Source: Pseudomonadota bacterium
Lineage (GTDB): Bacteria; Pseudomonadota; Alphaproteobacteria; Reyranellales; Reyranellaceae
Length of the DNA: 64,000 nt
Direction: 5' to 3'
NCBI GenBank assembly: GCA_018242505.1
Contig: JAFEBU010000065.1
Coordinates: 62,001 to 126,000, forward strand
Positions 42,678-51,141 of the stretch are shown here, in pieces; positions within the stretch are counted from its first letter, which is position 1, and every line of letters begins with the position of its first letter. The notes beneath the pieces are model-generated. The model had not been told where the DNA came from. It searched no databases and saw only the letters and a program-made list of their open reading frames with translations. The translations under genes were made by a program, and so were the position numbers.

Positions 42678-43523
42678 TCAGCGATGGAATACCAGCGTCC
42701 GCACCTCGATGCTTTCACGTGGCCGCGCATCGGCTGGCGCCGTCGGGTCGATGAAGGCGCTGTGCGGCGTGAAACGGGCCGGCACCGTACTCAAGGTATC
42801 TGAGCATTTCAGCAGCAGCGCCTCGTCGGTACGCATCCGCGGCACATAGTACCAGCGGTGCGCGGGATGGTAAGTCACCGAATAGGTCTCGCCGACCCGG
42901 TGCGGATAGACGAGGTCCGACGGCACGAGCTGATCGGCGCCGACGCTGGTCGCATCGCAAACGGCGAGCGGCGAATCGAGCAGCGGTCCCTCGATCGGTC
43001 GCCAGACATTGATCACCTGGACCCGGCCCTTCAGCAGCTCCTCGGCGTCATCGGGAAGAAGATCGCGCACGCGCTGCGGGCCTGAGCGTGCGGTATGGTC
43101 GATGTGCACACGCTGTACGGGCTGGCGCGGTCCGGCGCCACGGTCCTCGGCACCGGCAATGCGGCGGCGCGCTGTGTGGTCGAAGATATGGACGCGATAG
43201 GCGCCGGTCGCTTCCTTCAGGATACGCTCAACCTCGGGGTAGTAGACGCGGCGCACCTCCTCTTCGTCGAAGAAGTCGCGCACGGCGCTCGCATGCTCTA
43301 TCAGCGCAAAGCCCGTCGCGTCGAGCGACACCTTGTCGGTGATCGGCCGCGCGTCGCGGATCATGACGCGATGTGCCTCGTGCAAGCTGTTGCTGCGCGG
43401 CACGCCGACCGGCGGATCGAACGTGTAGTTGCGTGGGCGTTCGGCCATCGGCACGAGATAGTTCAAGTCGGCCAGCACATGCGGCGGTGCAGCGATGGCC
43501 TCGGCATTGGCTTGAAGCGTCAT
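42678..43523 (-). CDS. CmcJ/NvfI-family oxidoreductase (copy 2)
   Basis: A 281-residue paralogue of the gene at 13083-13934, collinear throughout: VHIDHTARSGPQRVRDLLP with H140 and D142 at the same positions, NVWRPIEG, HRWYYVP and FTPHSAFIDP (H254), ending ESIEVRTLVFHR. Probable non-heme iron oxygenase or desaturase. ATG at 43523 from alignment with copy 1. It is downstream of the Rieske gene on the same strand with 150 bases between, inside the oxygenase block. Confidence 0.8.
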   Translation of the reverse strand: MTLQANAEAIAAPPHVLADLNYLVPMAERPRNYTFDPPVGVPRSNSLHEAHRVMIRDARPITDKVSLDATGFALIEHASAVRDFFDEEEVRRVYYPEVERILKEATGAYRVHIFDHTARRRIAGAEDRGAGPRQPVQRVHIDHTARSGPQRVRDLLPDDAEELLKGRVQVINVWRPIEGPLLDSPLAVCDATSVGADQLVPSDLVYPHRVGETYSVTYHPAHRWYYVPRMRTDEALLLKCSDTLSTVPARFTPHSAFIDPTAPADARPRESIEVRTLVFHR

Positions 43524-43673
43524 GGACAGGACCTCCGAATCGTTCGGTCGAATTCGTACCGATGATCTTGGGGGCTCTGCCGGCCTGCGCCATGGAGAAG
43601 AACTGCCGGGATCCATGAGAGGACGTACTGCGAAAGGAAAAGATTTTCCCCGTTACGGCGTGGCTCGGCAGAA

Positions 43674-44492
43674 TCAGGTGGCAGTTGCCGCCTCGGCATA
43701 AGCCGCATCGAGTCGCCGATGAAAATCGACGAGAAGCGCATTGTCTTCCGAGGCCATCGTTCCAGCGGCACGGTCCGCCTGCAGATGCTCGCAGGCCTGC
43801 TTGATCAGACCGCTCGACGGCTCGTGTTCTTTGGCAGTGTCGCCGAACACATGAGTGAGGAGGCGTGTGCGCAGGAAGGTGTGCGGGACGATCTGCTCGA
43901 CGATCGCAAGAGCGCCGGCGCGGCGCAATGCGAGCAGCGGCCATTGCCAGATGAAATCGCGCGACCGATCGCGATGCTCGAGCAGCAGATGCTCGACCGC
44001 GACTTTCCAGTTGCACGCGATGTCAGTGGCGATGGTGCCGCCATACGCCGGCAACGGGTCCCCGAGTTCCGGTGGAGCGATCTTGCCTCCAATGCTGAAG
44101 AAGACCAGGCTCGCCTTCTGCACGACCGCAAACGATGCCAAATTGACATCGGGTGACTGCACATCGGCCGGCGCGACGGGTGGCGGCGCCGCCAAGAACT
44201 TGCCGGCAAGGTCGTAGGTCCAGCCATGGAAACGGCAACGGAAGATTTCGCACGTCCCTGAGGGCGCGCCGACGACCGGCATGTTCTGATGGCGACAGGC
44301 ATTGCGCAGCACACGAACCACGCCCTCCCCGTCGCGCACGGCCACGACGCCCCAGCCGCCCACGGTTGCCGCCAGGAAGTTCCCTCTGCTGCGAATCTGT
44401 CCCTCGGCGCAGACCGGCAACCAGTCGGTCGAAAAGACCGTCCGTTTCTCGATCTGAAAGGCGTCGCCCTGACTGTAGTCCTCCGACTTCAT
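43674..44492 (-). CDS. Short Rieske non-heme iron oxygenase
   Basis: A 272-residue protein. The Rieske [2Fe-2S] site is complete: C66-x-H68 (NACRHQNMP) and C86-x2-H89 (CRFHGWTYD). A mononuclear iron site is visible as H168-x4-H173 in VEHLLLEHRD after NWK, with Asp250 (ASEDNALLVDF) as likely third ligand. Length is below the 340-450 of ordinary alpha subunits, so the catalytic domain is minimal. The ATG lacks a Shine-Dalgarno and starts 7 bases from a GTATAC operator. Divergent from the diiron-type gene. Substrate unknown. Confidence 0.82.
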   Translation of the reverse strand: MKSEDYSQGDAFQIEKRTVFSTDWLPVCAEGQIRSRGNFLAATVGGWGVVAVRDGEGVVRVLRNACRHQNMPVVGAPSGTCEIFRCRFHGWTYDLAGKFLAAPPPVAPADVQSPDVNLASFAVVQKASLVFFSIGGKIAPPELGDPLPAYGGTIATDIACNWKVAVEHLLLEHRDRSRDFIWQWPLLALRRAGALAIVEQIVPHTFLRTRLLTHVFGDTAKEHEPSSGLIKQACEHLQADRAAGTMASEDNALLVDFHRRLDAAYAEAATAT

Positions 44493-44499
44493 CGCTACT

Positions 44500-44505
44500 G
44501 TATAC
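44500..44505. promoter_or_regulatory. GTATAC operator 1 (GntR-type palindrome)
   Basis: Within CTGTATACAATA, just upstream of the Rieske start. TTGTATACAA-like palindromes are typical targets of FadR/FCD-subfamily GntR regulators, and such a regulator is encoded at 45734-46399. Centre at 44502.5. Confidence 0.6.
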
Positions 44506-44551
44506 AATATGACTTGCCGAAAGGCGATAATAGGAGGATTTTACCAGAATT

Positions 44552-44557
44552 GTATAC
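44552..44557. promoter_or_regulatory. GTATAC operator 2 (GntR-type palindrome)
   Basis: Within AATTGTATACGATT, immediately before the GGAGG ribosome site of the diiron-type gene. Its centre is 52 bp (close to five helical turns) from operator 1, so a regulator could bind both on one DNA face and control both directions. Confidence 0.6.
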
Positions 44558-44572
44558 GATTTGGAGGCCGCC

Positions 44573-45307
44573 ATGACAAAGAGCGCTTTCCGTCTGGCTC
44601 TCGAAGAAGCCATCGAGCAACGGCATTCGGCCGTGCATCCATGGAGCGACGCCTGGACATCGGGCAGACTCAACCGTCAGCTCCTGGGCGAATGGGTGAA
44701 GCAGCACTATCACTATGTGAGCCACTTCTCGGAGTGGCTTGGCGCCGTATACGCCAACTGCCCGCACTGGGAGGTTCAGCACTTCCTGCTGGAAAACATC
44801 ACCGAGGAAGAAGGCTTCGTGGGCTCGGCTGACTTCGAGCCGGTGCGTCATTCCGAGCTGTTGCTGGAATTCGCCGAGACCTGCGGCATGAAACGGGCCG
44901 AGATCCTGGACGCCCAGGTGAAGGGCGAACTGCTGCCCGAGACGCTCGGCCTTCAAAGCTGGTGTGCCATGCAGTCGAGCAAGCCGTTTGTCGAAGCGCT
45001 GTCGGGTCTGTTGATCGGGCTCGAAAGCCAGGTGCCGCGCATCTACAGCAAGACCACCCCGCCGTTACTGGAGAAATACGGCTTCGCCGAGGACGAGGTG
45101 ACCTTCTTCACCTTGCATATCGTCGCCGATGCCGAGCACGGCGAGCGAGGCTTCGAGATTGTCGAGAAGTACGCCACGACCGACGCCCAGCGCGAGGCTT
45201 GCGTGCGGCTGGTGAAGGAAGCGACCATGATGCGTCGCCTCTATCTCGACGGTCTCTATCGCAAGTTCCTGGTGAAGCCGGAGGCTGCGGCCAGACTGGC
45301 AGCGTAA
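44573..45307 (+). CDS. Heme-oxygenase-like diiron protein (TenA/PqqC/CADD superfamily)
   Basis: A 244-residue all-helical protein. HIVADAEH gives H182-x3-D186-x2-H189, the C-terminal metal motif of CADD-type diiron enzymes; Glu151 (GLESQVP), one Glu of ENITEEE (74-80) and His93 (VRHSELL) are likely remaining ligands. This argues for a heme-oxygenase-like diiron oxidase rather than cofactor-free PqqC or thiaminase TenA. GGAGG lies 6 bases before the ATG. First gene of an operon with a GlcG-like gene and a GntR regulator; divergent from the Rieske oxygenase. Substrate unknown. Confidence 0.82.
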   Translation: MTKSAFRLALEEAIEQRHSAVHPWSDAWTSGRLNRQLLGEWVKQHYHYVSHFSEWLGAVYANCPHWEVQHFLLENITEEEGFVGSADFEPVRHSELLLEFAETCGMKRAEILDAQVKGELLPETLGLQSWCAMQSSKPFVEALSGLLIGLESQVPRIYSKTTPPLLEKYGFAEDEVTFFTLHIVADAEHGERGFEIVEKYATTDAQREACVRLVKEATMMRRLYLDGLYRKFLVKPEAAARLAA

Positions 45308-45311
45308 TCAC

Positions 45312-45737
45312 GTGCACACCTACAAGACGCTGACGCTCGCCGAGGCCCACGTCATCCTCGACGCGGCGCAGAAGAAGGCGGAGGATCTCGGCGTCCCCGA
45401 GGTTCTCTGCGTGGCCGATAATGCGGGCTATCCGATCGCACTGCGTCGCCTCGATGGCGGCAAGGTGACGAGTGTGCAGATCGCCATGAACAAGGCCTTC
45501 ACCGCAGCCGGCCATCGCAAGCCGACGCACGTCTACAAGAATGCGCTGCCCGGCGAGGAGGCGTTCGGCATTTTCACCCAGCACGAGGGCCGCTTCACCG
45601 TGTTCGTGGGCGGCTTCCCGATCTTCGTCGACGGCCAGTGCGTGGGCTCGATCGCAGCCTCGGGGGGTAACGGCGAACAGGATATCGCCTGCTGCGAGGC
45701 GGGCATCGCCGCCTTCATGGCAACGCTGAAGACATGA
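45312..45737 (+). CDS. GlcG/HbpS family protein
   Basis: A 141-residue protein of the DUF336 heme-binding family. TLAEAHVILDAAQKKAEDLG, VCVADNAGYPIALRRLDGG-like LCVADNAGYPIALRRLDG and the Gly-rich IFVDGQCVGSIAASGGNGEQD are its usual features. Members bind heme or small ligands and often stand next to oxidative catabolic genes. GTG start 4 bases after the diiron-type gene; ATGA overlap with the regulator gene. Confidence 0.9.
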   Translation: MHTYKTLTLAEAHVILDAAQKKAEDLGVPEVLCVADNAGYPIALRRLDGGKVTSVQIAMNKAFTAAGHRKPTHVYKNALPGEEAFGIFTQHEGRFTVFVGGFPIFVDGQCVGSIAASGGNGEQDIACCEAGIAAFMATLKT

Positions 45738-46399
45738 ACGCCCGCACCTCTCCTTCCCTCAGCAAGCTCGTGCGCGAACGCATCCGGGGCCAGATCCTCA
45801 ACGGTCGTCTGAAGCCCGGTGCGCGGCTGGTCGAGGATCGCCTGTCGGCCGAGCTCGGCGTATCGCGTGTTCCCGTGCGCGAGGCGCTGCGCAGCCTTTC
45901 CGCCGAGGGGCTGGTGCGGCTGGAACCACACCGTGGCGCCACCGTGGTAGAAGTCACTCCTGAGACCGTCGCCGAGCTCGTCGAGGTGCGCGCCCTGCTG
46001 GAAGGCCAGAACGCCCGCCTTGCCGCCCGTCGCCACGATCCCGAAATCGTGCGGCAGCTCCGCGAGACGTTGGCGCACGGCAACGCCGCCGCCGAGTCGG
46101 GCACGACCGAGGAGCTCACCCGACTCAATGCCGAATTCCATGAGCGGCTGGGCGAGGCGAGCCGCAACTCGGTTTTGCTCGATGTGATGCGCGGCCTGCG
46201 CGAACGCACCAGTCTCGCATTTGCGATCAACAGCCGCGCCCGCGCGCGTGAGGACTGGAAAGAGCATGCCGGCATCCTCGAAGCGGTGATCGCAGGCGAC
46301 GAGGAGCTGGCCGCCCTCCTCGCCATTCGTCACGTCCAGAACGCCGCGTCAGCCTTCGCCCGCGCCCATGCCACAGCCGCCAACGACGACGCGGCCTAA
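45734..46399 (+). CDS. GntR-family transcriptional regulator, FCD subfamily
   Basis: A 221-residue regulator: winged helix-turn-helix at residues 10-75 (RLSAELGVSRVPVREALRSL and GLVRLEPHRGATV), then an all-helical FCD ligand domain with NAEFHERLGEAS and KEHAGILEAV, which include the usual metal-binding His residues. It is the last gene of the diiron-type operon and probably binds the two GTATAC sites at 44500-44557 to control it in response to a carboxylic acid. Its TAA overlaps the TAG of the convergent SDR within CTAA. Confidence 0.92.
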   Translation: MNARTSPSLSKLVRERIRGQILNGRLKPGARLVEDRLSAELGVSRVPVREALRSLSAEGLVRLEPHRGATVVEVTPETVAELVEVRALLEGQNARLAARRHDPEIVRQLRETLAHGNAAAESGTTEELTRLNAEFHERLGEASRNSVLLDVMRGLRERTSLAFAINSRARAREDWKEHAGILEAVIAGDEELAALLAIRHVQNAASAFARAHATAANDDAA

Positions 46400-47196
46400 C
46401 GACCTTTCATCGGCAGGCCGCCGAGATGGGTGCCGGCATCGACGATCAGGAACTCGCCGGTGATGTTGCTGGCGCTGGTGAGGAAAAAGATCGCGGCCTC
46501 CGCCATCTGTTCGGCCGTCCCGGCCTGGCGCAATGGCGTCGTCTGTTCCTGGGCCGCCTTCAGCTTCTCGTAGTCGTCTTTCCCCAGCGCGCCCAGCAGC
46601 CAGCGCGTCTGGATGAAACCCGGACAAACCGTGTTGACCCGGACCGCCGGCCCGAACCAGCGGGCCAGCGAGAGCGTAAGCGTGTTCAGGGCGCCCTTCG
46701 ACGCGGCATAGGGGATCGAGGTGCCGACTCCCATCACGCCCGCAATCGAAGAGATGTTGATGATCGATCCGCGTTCCTGCTTCTCGTCCCACTGCTTCTT
46801 CATGGTCGGGAAGACGGCGCGGCTCATCATATAGGGGCCGGTCACGTTGACGCGCAGGATACGATCGAAATCCTCGGCCGTGACACCGTCGAGATCGCCC
46901 TGATTCTGGAACTTGGTGGTGCCGGCGTTGTTGATCAGCCCGTCGATACGGCCCCATGCCGTCATCGTCTCGGCGGCGAGCTTCTTGCAATCGACATCCT
47001 GTCCCATGTCGGCCTGCACGAGGATGGCCTGCACGCCCTTGGCTTTCACCTTTGCGTAGGTCTCGTCGGCCTCCTTCTTGCTCTTGGTGTAATTGATCGC
47101 GACGTTCCAACCTTTCGCCGCCAGATCGACCGCGCACGCGGCGCCAAGGCCGGTCGCCGACCCCGTCACGATTGCCACTTTGGCCGATTGCGCCAT
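46396..47196 (-). CDS. SDR family oxidoreductase
   Basis: A 266-residue SDR, FabG-like: VAIVTGSATGLGAACAVDLA, NNAGTTKF, SSIAGVMGVGTSIPYAASKG with the YxxxK pair, VNTVCPGFIQTRW and ITGEFLIVDAGTHLGG. GGAGGG precedes the ATG at 47196. It converges on the GntR gene with overlapping stops and diverges from the next SDR. Substrate unknown. Confidence 0.9.
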   Translation of the reverse strand: MAQSAKVAIVTGSATGLGAACAVDLAAKGWNVAINYTKSKKEADETYAKVKAKGVQAILVQADMGQDVDCKKLAAETMTAWGRIDGLINNAGTTKFQNQGDLDGVTAEDFDRILRVNVTGPYMMSRAVFPTMKKQWDEKQERGSIINISSIAGVMGVGTSIPYAASKGALNTLTLSLARWFGPAVRVNTVCPGFIQTRWLLGALGKDDYEKLKAAQEQTTPLRQAGTAEQMAEAAIFFLTSASNITGEFLIVDAGTHLGGLPMKGR

Positions 47197-47409
47197 GTCG
47201 TCCCTCCCGATGAATTGCCGCTCCTTCATAGGCCACGATCCGGCCTGTCGGCAAAGAAATCGGCAGATCTCCCGTCATCCGCTCCGTGGAAATCCTGCCG
47301 CTCCATGACAAAGCCTCATCGGAACCGCGCGGGACTTTTTCCCATGACGGCCCGTCCTTTCGGCTAGGATCTCGCGCAAGAACCCGATAGGCAGGGTAAA
47401 AGGCGGGAA

Positions 47410-48174
47410 ATGGCAGACCTCTTTTCAATGAAGAACCGCGTCGTTCTGCTCACCGGCGCCTCCCGCGGGCTCGGTCGTGACATGGCCCTCACCCTGGCCG
47501 AGGCAGGCGCCACGGTGCTGTGCGCCGGTCGTACCGTGAAGGCGCTCGAAGCGACGGCGAAGGCGATCGGCCGCAAGGGCGGCAAAGCTCACGTGGTACC
47601 GCTCGACGTCACGGACGAGGCCGCGGTGCGCGAGCTGGTGGCAAATATCATCGCCAGGCATCGCCGCATCGACGTGCTGGTGAACAATGCGGGCGTGCTG
47701 TCGCGCGAGCCGATCGTCGATCTTGCGACCGAATCGTTCCGCCTCACGGTGGAGACCGACCTCGTTGCGCCTTTCGTGCTCTCGCGCGAGGTCGGCCGGC
47801 ACATGCTGAAGCGCAAGTACGGTCGCATCGTCAACATCGCCTCGGTGCTGGCGGTCGTGGCGCGCGCCCAGGTCGCGGGCTATGTCTCGGCCAAGCACGG
47901 CCTCGTCGGCCTCACCAAGAGTCTCGCCGTCGAATTCGGCCCCGACGTGACGGCCAACGCGATCGCGCCGGGATATATCCGCACGGAGATCAACGTGGCG
48001 CTGCAGCAGAACAGGAGTTTCAGCGACATGCTGGAGCAACGTACTGCGGCGCATCGTTGGGGAAAGCTCGAAGATCTGCGCGGCGCGCTGTTGCTGCTCG
48101 CATCCGATGCTGGCGCCTATATCACCGGCCACACGCTGGTCGTCGATGGCGGTCTCTCGACCGTTCTGGCCTGA
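47410..48174 (+). CDS. SDR family oxidoreductase, gluconate 5-dehydrogenase-like
   Basis: A 254-residue SDR: VVLLTGASRGLGRDMALTLA, NNAGVLSREPIVDL, NIASVLAVVARAQVAGYVSAKHG (YxxxK), NAIAPGYIRTEIN and ITGHTLVVDGGLS. The overall form resembles gluconate 5-dehydrogenase or FabG relatives. It begins a + strand run with the small anchored protein (2 bases on), acyl-CoA synthetase and livF. Confidence 0.9.
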   Translation: MADLFSMKNRVVLLTGASRGLGRDMALTLAEAGATVLCAGRTVKALEATAKAIGRKGGKAHVVPLDVTDEAAVRELVANIIARHRRIDVLVNNAGVLSREPIVDLATESFRLTVETDLVAPFVLSREVGRHMLKRKYGRIVNIASVLAVVARAQVAGYVSAKHGLVGLTKSLAVEFGPDVTANAIAPGYIRTEINVALQQNRSFSDMLEQRTAAHRWGKLEDLRGALLLLASDAGAYITGHTLVVDGGLSTVLA

Positions 48175-48176
48175 AC

Positions 48177-48665
48177 GTGCGCCGCACACTGCCCTGGATC
48201 ATCGCCGTCGTCTTCGCGGCGGCGATCGCGCTTGGGGTCGCGATCTCGAAAGGCTGGCTGCAGGATCCGGCACTGACGCGGTCGGATTATGTCGGCACGA
48301 TCGATGTCTCGGTGGACGATGCGCGGTTCTACCGCACCGTGCCTTTCGAATGGCGCGTCACCAGCGCCACCGGCAACGTTTCGGGCAACGATGTCGTCCA
48401 CATCCGCATCGATCCGACGGGCGAGCGCACGGTGATTTGCGGCTGGCTCGTACTCGACAAGGCCGGTGCCTCGACACGCGCCTCGCGCTGGCTGAGCGAA
48501 GCCTACTTAAAGGTCGGCGACCTCACGATTCCGGCGTCCTTCATCGCGCCGGTCCAGGCCGCCCCGGGGAACGGCTTGAACGCCGGCTGTGCCGGTCTCT
48601 TCGACCATCTGAAGCCTGCCGCTGATGCTGCTCTCTCGCTCGACGGGCGTGCAGTCCCCGAGTAG
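48177..48665 (+). CDS. Small membrane-anchored periplasmic protein of unknown function
   Basis: A 162-residue protein starting at GTG with a single N-terminal hydrophobic segment, TLPWIIAVVFAAAIALGVAIS, acting as signal or anchor. The rest is a soluble beta-rich domain with RSDYVGTIDVSVDDARFYRTV and two Cys residues (VICGW and NAGCAGL) that could form a disulfide. No family recognised. It starts 2 bases after the SDR stop and ends 28 bases before the acyl-CoA synthetase. Confidence 0.65.
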   Translation: MRRTLPWIIAVVFAAAIALGVAISKGWLQDPALTRSDYVGTIDVSVDDARFYRTVPFEWRVTSATGNVSGNDVVHIRIDPTGERTVICGWLVLDKAGASTRASRWLSEAYLKVGDLTIPASFIAPVQAAPGNGLNAGCAGLFDHLKPAADAALSLDGRAVPE

Positions 48666-48693
48666 CGTAGGTCGGAATGAATTGCAGGGACAT

Positions 48694-50400
48694 ATGCCGA
48701 TGCCCACTTTCCAACAAGCCCGCCAATTCCTGCTCGACAACCGCGCCGACTACCGCGCGGCGGTCGAGGGCTTCAAATGGCCCGAACCGGTAGCCTTCAA
48801 CTGGGCGCTCGACTGGTTCGACGCCGATCTCGCGCGCGCCCCCGAGAGCAGGAATCGCTGCGGACTCTGGATTGTCGATGTCGCCACGGGCCAGGAAACC
48901 AAGCTTACATTCGCCGAGTTGAGTGCGCGCTCGAACCAGGTCGCGAACTGGCTGCGCGGGCTTGGACTGAAGCGCGGCGAGCATCTCCTGGTGGTGCTGA
49001 ACAACGTGGCGCCGCTCTGGGAGATCATGCTGGCGGCGATGAAGCTCGGCGCCGTGGTGATCCCGGCCACCACGCTTCTCACGACCGAGGAGCTCGCCGA
49101 TCGTGTCGAGCGTGGCCGAGCCCGTATGATCATCGCCGGGGAAGACCAGGCGGAGAAATGCAAGGGCCTTTCGCGTGACGGTGTCACGTTCGTCACGACC
49201 AGCACGTCGAAGCTCGAAGGCTGGGTGCCGCTTGCCGACGCCTACAAGTGCCCCACGACCTTCACGCCCGACGGCATCACCAAGGCTGACGATCCGCTGC
49301 TGCTCTATTTCACCTCGGGTACGACGGCCAAGCCCAAGCTGGTGCGCCATAGCCACCGCTCCTATCCCGTCGGCAGCCTGTCGACCATGTACTGGCTCGG
49401 CCTGAAACCGGGCGATGTGCACGTGAACATCTCGTCGCCCGGTTGGGCCAAGCACGCCTGGAGCACTTTCTTTGCGCCCTGGAATGCAGGTGCGACAGTA
49501 TTGATGGTCAACCAGGCGCCCTTCAACGCAAAGGGCCTTTTGGGCGTGCTCGAACGCTGCAAGGTCACGACCTTCTGCGCCCCGCCCACGGTGTGGCGTC
49601 TCCTGATCCAGGAGGATCTGGCTGCCTGCAAGCTCGCTTTGCGCGAAGTCTGTGGTGCCGGCGAGCCGCTCAACCCCGAAGTGATCAACAGGGTGCAGGA
49701 GGCCTGGGGCCTCACCATCCGCGACGGTTACGGCCAGACCGAGACCACGGCGCAGATCGCCAATCCGCCAGGATTGCCGGTGAAAGCGGGCTCGATGGGC
49801 CGGCCGATGCCGGGTTATCGCATCCGGCTTCTCGATACCGACGACAAGGACGCCAAGGAAGGCGAAATCTGCCTCGTGCTGGGTGCCGACCGGCCCGCCG
49901 GCCTGATGCAGGGTTACGCCGACACTTCGGGCAAACTCACCGGCGCCGATGGCGCGGTCTACCGCACCGGCGACGTCGCGAGCATCGACGACGACGGCTA
50001 TCTCACCTTCGTCGGCCGCGCAGACGATGTCTTCAAGTCCTCCGACTACCGCATCAGTCCGTTCGAGCTCGAGAGCGTGTTGATCGAGCATGATGCCGTC
50101 GCCGAGGCGGCGATCGTGCCCTCGCCCGACGAGATCCGGCTCAGCGTGCCCAAGGCCTTCGTGCTGCTGACGGCATCTGCGCCACCCACACGGGATACGG
50201 CTGCCTCGATCCTGAAGTACTGCAATACGCGGCTTGCGCCCTTCAAGCGCATCCGCCGGCTGGAGTTCGTGACCGAGTTGCCCAAGACCATCTCGGGCAA
50301 GATCCGCCGCACGCAGTTGCGCAAGGTCGAGTATGAAGGTGCCGCTCCCGAGGTCACCCGCGGCGTGGAATTCCACGAGAAGGACGTGTTGGGGAGCTGA
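48694..50400 (+). CDS. AMP-forming acyl-CoA synthetase
   Basis: A 568-residue ANL-superfamily ligase. Core motifs: LLYFTSGTTAKPK (phosphate loop), GAGEPLNPE, DGYGQTETT, YRTGDVASIDDDGY and the catalytic Lys region PKTISGKIRRTQL. It activates a carboxylic acid with ATP to the CoA thioester; medium-chain or aromatic acids are likely from general form. ATG at 48694 with CAGGGA upstream; longer open frame rejected. The livF gene follows by 16 bases, linking uptake to activation. Confidence 0.92.
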   Translation: MPMPTFQQARQFLLDNRADYRAAVEGFKWPEPVAFNWALDWFDADLARAPESRNRCGLWIVDVATGQETKLTFAELSARSNQVANWLRGLGLKRGEHLLVVLNNVAPLWEIMLAAMKLGAVVIPATTLLTTEELADRVERGRARMIIAGEDQAEKCKGLSRDGVTFVTTSTSKLEGWVPLADAYKCPTTFTPDGITKADDPLLLYFTSGTTAKPKLVRHSHRSYPVGSLSTMYWLGLKPGDVHVNISSPGWAKHAWSTFFAPWNAGATVLMVNQAPFNAKGLLGVLERCKVTTFCAPPTVWRLLIQEDLAACKLALREVCGAGEPLNPEVINRVQEAWGLTIRDGYGQTETTAQIANPPGLPVKAGSMGRPMPGYRIRLLDTDDKDAKEGEICLVLGADRPAGLMQGYADTSGKLTGADGAVYRTGDVASIDDDGYLTFVGRADDVFKSSDYRISPFELESVLIEHDAVAEAAIVPSPDEIRLSVPKAFVLLTASAPPTRDTAASILKYCNTRLAPFKRIRRLEFVTELPKTISGKIRRTQLRKVEYEGAAPEVTRGVEFHEKDVLGS

Positions 50401-50416
50401 GCTGTCGCCGGCTAGA

Positions 50417-51139
50417 ATGTCGAGCATGAAGGAAGCGCGACTCGACGTCTCGAATCTCGCCTTCGCCTACGATGGCGCGCTTGCGGTGCGCGACGTATCG
50501 CTGTCGGTGCGACCGGGCGAGATCGTGGCGCTGCTCGGAGCCAATGGTGCCGGGAAATCCACCACCGTGCGCATGATCGCGGGCGTTCTGCGGCCTCAGA
50601 AGGGCGACATCCGGTTCAACGGCGAGGCGCTCACCGGCGCCCCCAGCCACCATGTCGTGCGACGCGGCATCACGCTGGTGCCGGAGGGCCGGCTGGTGTT
50701 CCCCCAGATGACGGTGATGGAGAACCTGCAGCTCGGCGCCCATATCAAGGAACGCTCGGCTGTCGCCGGCCTCGTCGAGAAAGCCTTCGGCCTTTTCCCG
50801 CGGCTCGGCGAGCGCCGCAGCCAGCTCGCGGGGTCGATGAGCGGTGGCGAGCAGCAGATGCTGGCCATCGCGCGCGGGCTGATGGCCGAGCCCCGGCTCA
50901 TCATCCTCGACGAGCCGTCGCTTGGCCTGATGCCCACGGTCACGCAGGAGATGTTTCGGCTGATCGAGACTGTGAACGAAAGCGGCATCGGCGTGCTGCT
51001 GGTGGAGCAGAACCTGCACCAGTCGCTGCGGATCGCCCATCGTGGCTACGTGCTCGAAAAGGGCGCGGTCGTGCTGGCCGGCACCGGCGAGGAGCTGCTG
51101 GCCGACGCCTACGTGCAGCGCGCCTTCCTCGGCCGGTAA
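50417..51139 (+). CDS. livF: Liv-type ABC transporter ATP-binding protein (LivF)
   Basis: A 240-residue ATPase: Walker A LLGANGAGKST, signature MSGGEQQML, Walker B LIILDEPSLGL, and the LivF-type PEGRLVFPQMTVMENL. ATG at 50417 or 50426. It is alone on the + strand behind the acyl-CoA synthetase; its partners livG, livM, livH and the receptor lie on the opposite strand, converging with a 2-base gap. Confidence 0.92.
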   Translation: MSSMKEARLDVSNLAFAYDGALAVRDVSLSVRPGEIVALLGANGAGKSTTVRMIAGVLRPQKGDIRFNGEALTGAPSHHVVRRGITLVPEGRLVFPQMTVMENLQLGAHIKERSAVAGLVEKAFGLFPRLGERRSQLAGSMSGGEQQMLAIARGLMAEPRLIILDEPSLGLMPTVTQEMFRLIETVNESGIGVLLVEQNLHQSLRIAHRGYVLEKGAVVLAGTGEELLADAYVQRAFLGR

Positions 51140-51141
51140 CG

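Noticed and set aside
44573..45307. Naming the gene pqqC
   Set aside because: No other pqq gene is present, and the H-x3-D-x2-H metal motif is not expected for cofactor-free PqqC.
48541..50427. 628-codon open frame on the minus strand
   Set aside because: Antisense of the acyl-CoA synthetase; no family features.
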